DNA from: Nostoc sp. CHAB 5834
Lineage (GTDB): Bacteria > Cyanobacteriota > Cyanobacteriia > Cyanobacteriales > Nostocaceae
Length of the DNA: 9,262 nt
Assembly: GCA_020829485.1 (NCBI GenBank)
Contig: JAIVFU010000200.1
Coordinates: forward strand, 1-9,262
Direction: 5' to 3'
Shown here: positions 7,244-9,262 of the stretch, piece after piece
How the letters are laid out: every line of letters begins with the position of its first letter
Position numbering within the stretch: position 1 is the stretch's first letter
The notes under the pieces: model-generated
Seen by the model: the letters and a program-made list of their open reading frames with translations, nothing else
Told to the model about the DNA's origin: nothing
The model's database searches: none
Position numbers and translations under genes: made by a program

Positions 7244-7456
7244 TTAAACTTCAATTTGTCGCCGTTGGGGTCGAAAATTTAGAAACGGCGATAGAACCAA
7301 CAAACCCGGAAAGAAGAAGAACACCAAAAAGTACATAAAGGTGCGCTCGATGGAGGTAGCTACATACCAACGCTGCTTCAGGTACAGCAAAATAGCAATT
7401 GGGATTACCAGAAGGTAAGCTCCAGCCAAAATCAGATACAGCAGGGCGACAATCAT
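7244..7456 (-). CDS. ndhL: NAD(P)H-quinone oxidoreductase subunit L (NDH-1L)
   Basis: NdhL is a small membrane subunit of the cyanobacterial NDH-1 complex in the thylakoid membrane, which carries cyclic electron flow and CO2-uptake functions. The 70 residues are full length for the family. They begin [19 protein letters not shown], continue [18 protein letters not shown] and end [16 protein letters not shown], with two membrane segments (about 3-24 and 38-58). The central KQRWYV and the FLNFRPxRR tail are diagnostic as I recall the family. The frame at 7251-7466 is its shadow. The downstream neighbours DUF3007 and trpA on the same strand are the usual context. No clear promoter was found on its strand, and the plus-strand tRNA promoter lies about 65 bp upstream in the opposite direction. 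Confidence 0.95.
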   Translation of the reverse strand: MIVALLYLILAGAYLLVIPIAILLYLKQRWYVATSIERTFMYFLVFFFFPGLLVLSPFLNFRPQRRQIEV

Positions 7457-7773
7457 AAACTTTCAAGTCTTAAGCTTCTGTTTTCCATCATAGGCTGAAG
7501 AGCGAAACTGAGGAAAATATTGACAAAAGGTAGTGTTATGCTAAGATAGTAAATCTGCCGCCAAACAAATCCTCTAGTCAAACAAGATCGAAAACTTATC
7601 CAAATTGATTATGAGAAAACAAGGAAAACTTGCAACTCTAAAAAGCGATCGCTCAATCTGGAAAAAATATTTTTAATCTAGTTGGACAAAAGACACAATT
7701 GATGGTGGAATAGATGAGGAGGTATTTGCTGCCTCTAAAGAATAACTAGTTGTGCTAGTTGCCAAACACCTGC
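7457..7773. other. Intergenic region between ndhL and tRNA-Leu
   Basis: These 317 bases separate divergent ndhL and tRNA-Leu. They hold the promoter at 7520-7547, one HIP1 octamer (7645-7652), a 21-codon frame at 7611-7676 that I do not believe is a gene, and a 6-bp hairpin (AACTAG 7744-7749 / CTAGTT 7755-7760) just before the tRNA. Confidence 0.5.
7520..7547 (+). promoter_or_regulatory. Sigma70-type promoter reading toward tRNA-Leu
   Basis: TTGACA (7520-7525) and TAAGAT (7542-7547) are separated by 16 bases, a near-consensus pair. A transcript starting near 7554 would have a leader of about 220 nt before the tRNA. No other plus-strand gene lies in between, so the tRNA is the likely target, unless a small RNA is made. 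Confidence 0.55.
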
Positions 7774-7807
7774 GGGGGTGTGGCGGAATGGTAGACGCTA
7801 CGGACTT

Positions 7808-8091
7808 AGATAACTGAGCCTTGAAGGAGAAATCCCTCAAGTGGAAGCTCTCAAACTCAGGGAAACCTAAATCTGGTGACAGACATGGCAATCCTGAGCC
7901 AAGCCCAGAAATTTTAGATTTGCGATTTTAGATTTATGATTAGTCTTCAATCCAAAATTCAAAATTGAGGGAAGGTGCAGAGACCCGACGGGAGCTACCC
8001 TAACGTTAAGCCGAGGGTAAAGGGAGAGTCCAATTCTTAAAACCTGACTTTGCTAAAGCCATCAGGTAGTAGTGAAAACTGCGGGAGAATG
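7808..8091 (+). ncRNA. Group I intron of tRNA-Leu(UAA), 284 nt
   Basis: This self-splicing intron starts after T7807 and ends in G8091, as group I introns require. Conserved core segments can be seen: GCAGAGACCCGACGGGAGC with CTACCCTAACG near 7976-8005, and GGGAGAGTCCAATTCTTAAA near 8020-8040. A peripheral loop at 7914-7941 carries four tandem heptamers of the TDNGATT class (TTAGATT, TGCGATT, TTAGATT, TATGATT), followed by AATCCAA-type complements. These are known from the P6b stem of Nostoc-group introns. There is no homing endonuclease gene. Confidence 0.9.
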
Positions 8092-8120
8092 AAAATCCGT
8101 TGACCGTAAAAGGTCGTGTG

Positions 8121-8141
8121 GGTTCAAGTCCCTCCACCCCC
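8121..8141 (+). other. CAST homing target: GGTT PAM plus 17-nt protospacer in tRNA-Leu
   Basis: GGTT at 8121-8124 fits the NGTN PAM of type V-K systems. The next 17 bases (8125-8141) equal the solitary spacer at 8325-8341 (minus strand) at 16 of 17 positions; only base 10 differs. From the PAM to the transposon end at 8189 there are 64 bp, within the 60-66 bp reported for Scytonema hofmannii CAST. Confidence 0.9.
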
Positions 8142-8153
8142 ATTTGGCAGACC

Positions 8154-8187
8154 AAAAGACTTTTATACAAGCTATAGGAGTCTTTTT
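8154..8187 (+). terminator. Rho-independent terminator of tRNA-Leu
   Basis: AAAAGACT (8154-8161) pairs with AGTCTTTT (8179-8186), with an inner TATA/TATA pairing, and the stem ends in a T5 run (8183-8187). The transposon end starts right after it, so insertion left the tRNA terminator intact. Confidence 0.75.
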
Positions 8188-8196
8188 GTGTACAGT

Positions 8197-8282
8197 GACT
8201 AATTATTTGTCGTCGGTGACACATTGTTGTCGTTGAGCCAGATTATCTGTCGCTAGTCTAGTAGTGACAAATTCATGTCGCT
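8197..8282 (+). repeat. Four TnsB-type binding repeats at the CAST end
   Basis: Four copies fit TGACnnATTnnTGTCG loosely. Their TGTCG cores start at 8208, 8228, 8248 and 8276, with spacing of 20, 20 and 28 bp. Transposon ends of the Tn7/CAST type carry such arrays for the TnsB transposase. The first and last copies (TGACTAATTATTTGTCG, TGACAAATTCATGTCG) are the best preserved. Confidence 0.8.
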
Positions 8283-8324
8283 GATAATGCACTCTGTAAT
8301 CATTATACAAAGCAACTAAAACGA

Positions 8325-8378
8325 GGGGGTGAAGGGACTTGCTTTCAACCCGCCCCTAACTTTAATAATTACTGAAAC
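8325..8378 (-). CRISPR. Delocalised CRISPR repeat with tRNA-Leu homing spacer
   Basis: The minus-strand repeat (8342-8378, 37 nt) begins GTTTCA and ends TAGGGGCGGGTTGAAAG. Against the ShCAST repeat as I remember it, 27 of 37 positions match, with both ends conserved and the middle changed, as in the atypical repeats described for CAST homing. Its spacer (8341 down to 8325) is CAAGTCCCTTCACCCCC. It matches the 3' end of the tRNA-Leu gene at 16 of 17 positions, and the match stops after base 17. In V-K CASTs this crRNA directs Cas12k to a chromosomal tRNA gene for vertical homing. It could still be transcribed and used by a complete CAST elsewhere in the cell. Confidence 0.88.
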
Positions 8379-8403
8379 CTAACACTAATCCCGTTTGAAA
8401 TAT

Positions 8404-8440
8404 TTTTAAATCCTCCCATTGCTGAGAGGACGGTTGCAAC
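8404..8440 (-). CRISPR. Degenerate CRISPR repeat fused to the cas12k fragment
   Basis: Starting at GTTGCAAC (8440 down), a 37-nt ungapped alignment to the remembered ShCAST repeat gives about 24 matches, where about 9 would be expected by chance. It forms a small hairpin (TCCTC/GAGGA). It lies 25 nt upstream of the homing repeat on the same strand and overlaps the tail of the cas12k reading frame. I read it as the last, decayed repeat of the lost main array. It could instead be an unrelated hairpin. Confidence 0.45.
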
Positions 8441-9140
8441 AATCAAAATCAGCTAAGAAGCGTTTAAACCAGTGCAGTTGACGACTATCACAGTACACCT
8501 CAAAAGTTAAATCGCTTAAGCCATTGAAGTGAACACATAACCTACCTTTTTCGTTTGTTGACCAAACTAGGTCTTCGTTCGTTTCATAAACCAGAGGAAA
8601 AGGGACAGAACTAGATCGGGTTAAGAGAATATACTGCCTGCGTTTGGCTTCAGCATTGTCTTCTGGAACAGTTGTTGTAGCAGTAAGCAGCGTCTCCAAC
8701 CATCTAGCATTAGTTAAATCTCGACCTTTAGGAATTCGACTTGTTAGCTTTTCGGTTAGCCTTTGAATTTGGATTTCTAGCTTACGACGGCGTTTAGCAA
8801 ATTTTTCTGGATCTTCTTCTTTTTCATTGAGTTTGCAGCCATTTTTCAGCAAATAGCTGATGGCGCTACGGCTGAGTATATCGTCAGTTTCTTGGTAAGT
8901 GTCAAATAATTTATGAGATAAGCTTCGATCGGGATTGGAAGCGGATGATTTTTTGGATTTTTTAGTCTTTCTTCTTTTACTTAAAGGAGGATTAGATTCA
9001 GATTCTGGCGTAGCCATTGCCAAAATTTCAGCAGCTTTGGTACGAATTACTTCTAAGCTACAATCGCTCATTTCTACTAATTCAGTATCGCTGTTGAGCA
9101 TTTCTAGCCAACGTATCTTGCCATCTAGCTGTTGCTGTAA
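8406..9140 (-). pseudogene. cas12k: cas12k (C2c5) fragment, truncated at both ends
   Basis: Cas12k is the nuclease-dead, RNA-guided targeting protein of type V-K CASTs. This frame matches my memory of ShCas12k from about residue 101 (LQQQLDGK.RWLEMLNSD) to about 340 (CDSRQLHWFKRFLAD). Clear blocks include RSAISYLLKNGCKL, EKFAKRRRKLEIQIQRLTEK, KGRDLTNARWLETLLTATTT and NEKGRLCVHFNGLSDLTFEVYC. The family has about 640 residues, so roughly 100 N-terminal and 300 C-terminal residues are missing, including the RuvC-like half. At the 5' side the frame is cut by the IS at its TA (9138-9139). At the 3' side it leaves homology after FLAD and runs into a degenerate CRISPR repeat, ending FDCCNRPLSNGRI. 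The ATG at 9099-9101 is an internal Met, not a native start. The reading frame is still open, so the decay is recent. Confidence 0.93.
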
Positions 9141-9261
9141 GTAAGTCGGCAGGAAAAATCATAACTATGTAACGAAAAGTTAACCAGAACTGTTAGAGCT
9201 AAATTTAATACGTTGTGTACTGTAGTTTCCTTTTTCCCCTCTAGCTTGAATACCACCAATC
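9138..9261 (-). mobile_element. End of an insertion sequence, right copy, inserted in cas12k
   Basis: This is the exact inverted copy of positions 1-124. Its boundary TA (9138-9139) lies inside the Leu codon before QQQLDGK of cas12k, so the IS interrupts the gene rather than lying beside it. The rest of the IS and the cas12k 5' part lie beyond the window. The inward orientation of both copies means they could recombine and invert the 9-kb segment between them. Confidence 0.8.
9180..9260 (-). CDS. 3' end of the IS-encoded protein, second copy (partial)
   Basis: The same 26 codons and stop as at 2-82, on the opposite strand, with the frame still open at the window edge. It ends about 40 bp before the IS boundary in cas12k. 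Probably the transposase C-terminus, by position only. Confidence 0.4.
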   Translation of the reverse strand: MGGIQARGEKGNYSTQRIKFSSNSSG

Positions 9262-9262
9262 A

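Larger units (their letters stand above)
7774..8142 (+). tRNA. trnL: tRNA-Leu(UAA), interrupted by a group I intron
   Basis: The acceptor stem GGGGGTG (7774-7780) pairs perfectly with CACCCCC (8135-8141), with A8142 as discriminator; CCA is not encoded. The 5' exon (7774-7807) ends ...ACGGACTT and the 3' exon (8092-8142) begins AAAATCCGT. Together they give a 5-bp anticodon stem and the loop CTTAAAA, anticodon TAA. The long variable arm (GACC/GGTC) is typical of Leu. The intron sits after the first anticodon base, the classic cyanobacterial and plastid position. The T-stem GTGGG/CCCTC has one T-T mismatch (8119/8133). The T-arm GGTT at 8121-8124 is the PAM used by the adjacent CAST. A terminator follows at 8154-8187. 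Confidence 0.95.
8189..9139 (-). mobile_element. Decayed type V-K CAST: target-proximal end, homing crRNA and cas12k fragment
   Basis: The element begins TGTACAGTGAC (8189-8199), the terminal sequence I recall for ShCAST. Four TGTCG-bearing end repeats, a solitary homing repeat-spacer, a degenerate second CRISPR repeat and a cas12k fragment follow. A 5-bp target duplication would be TTTTG (8184-8188), but its partner lies outside the window. tracrRNA, the main array and the cas12k 3' part are gone by deletion. tniQ, tnsC and tnsB are not in the window and could lie beyond the IS at the right edge. Genes point toward the tRNA. The strand given is that of cas12k and the crRNA. The remnant as seen could not act alone. 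Confidence 0.88.

Noticed and set aside
7611..7676. A 21-codon plus-strand ORF upstream of tRNA-Leu
   Set aside because: It has no ribosome binding site, Lys-rich low-complexity composition and spans a HIP1 site; an ORF of this size is expected by chance.
8342..8440. A functional multi-spacer CRISPR array
   Set aside because: Only one good repeat and one strongly decayed repeat are present, with no second spacer of normal length and no tracrRNA seen nearby.
8406..9101. A complete 231-aa gene starting at the ATG at 9099-9101
   Set aside because: Cas12k homology continues upstream of this Met to the IS boundary, and the 3' end leaves homology abruptly, so it is an internal piece of a larger gene.

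Overview
The window comes from a filamentous, probably heterocyst-forming cyanobacterium (Nostocales). The evidence is seven copies of the HIP1 octamer GCGATCGC, a tRNA-Leu(UAA) gene split by a group I intron with TDNGATT heptamers, short tandem heptamer repeats, the set ndhL / DUF3007 / trpA, a PEP-CTERM exported protein and a type V-K CRISPR-associated transposon (CAST) relic. All gene identities come from reading the sequence and from remembered families; no database search was run.

Layout. At 1-124 is the end of an insertion sequence (IS), followed by the 3' part of a coiled-coil protein gene, a terminator, a convergent hypothetical gene (610-1098) and a Ser/Thr kinase with a membrane segment and an SH3-like domain (1262-3190). 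On the minus strand come a PEP-CTERM protein gene split by a 139-bp MITE insertion, a two-membrane-segment coiled-coil protein (4594-5256), trpA, a DUF3007 gene and ndhL. A remnant that looks like the tnpB/omega-RNA end of an IS200/IS605 element lies between the DUF3007 gene and ndhL. A good sigma70-type promoter then leads to the intron-containing tRNA-Leu (7774-8142).

The main system is at 8121-9140. A transposon end starts at 8189, 64 bp after a GGTT PAM in the T-arm of the tRNA-Leu gene. Just inside it are TnsB-type end repeats, then a solitary CRISPR repeat on the minus strand. The first 17 nt of its spacer match the tRNA 3' end at 16 of 17 positions, directly after that PAM. Next comes a cas12k gene cut at both ends. 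This is the signature of a V-K CAST that homed to tRNA-Leu with a delocalised crRNA. The element has since decayed: a deletion fused mid-cas12k to a degenerate CRISPR repeat, and an IS interrupted the 5' part of cas12k.

The window is bounded by two inverted copies (124 bp, identical as read) of the same IS end, each stopping at a TA dinucleotide. The MITE in the PEP-CTERM gene has related ends, also delimited by TA, so one TA-targeting element family has broken three genes here. The contig probably ends where it does because these IS copies could not be assembled through.
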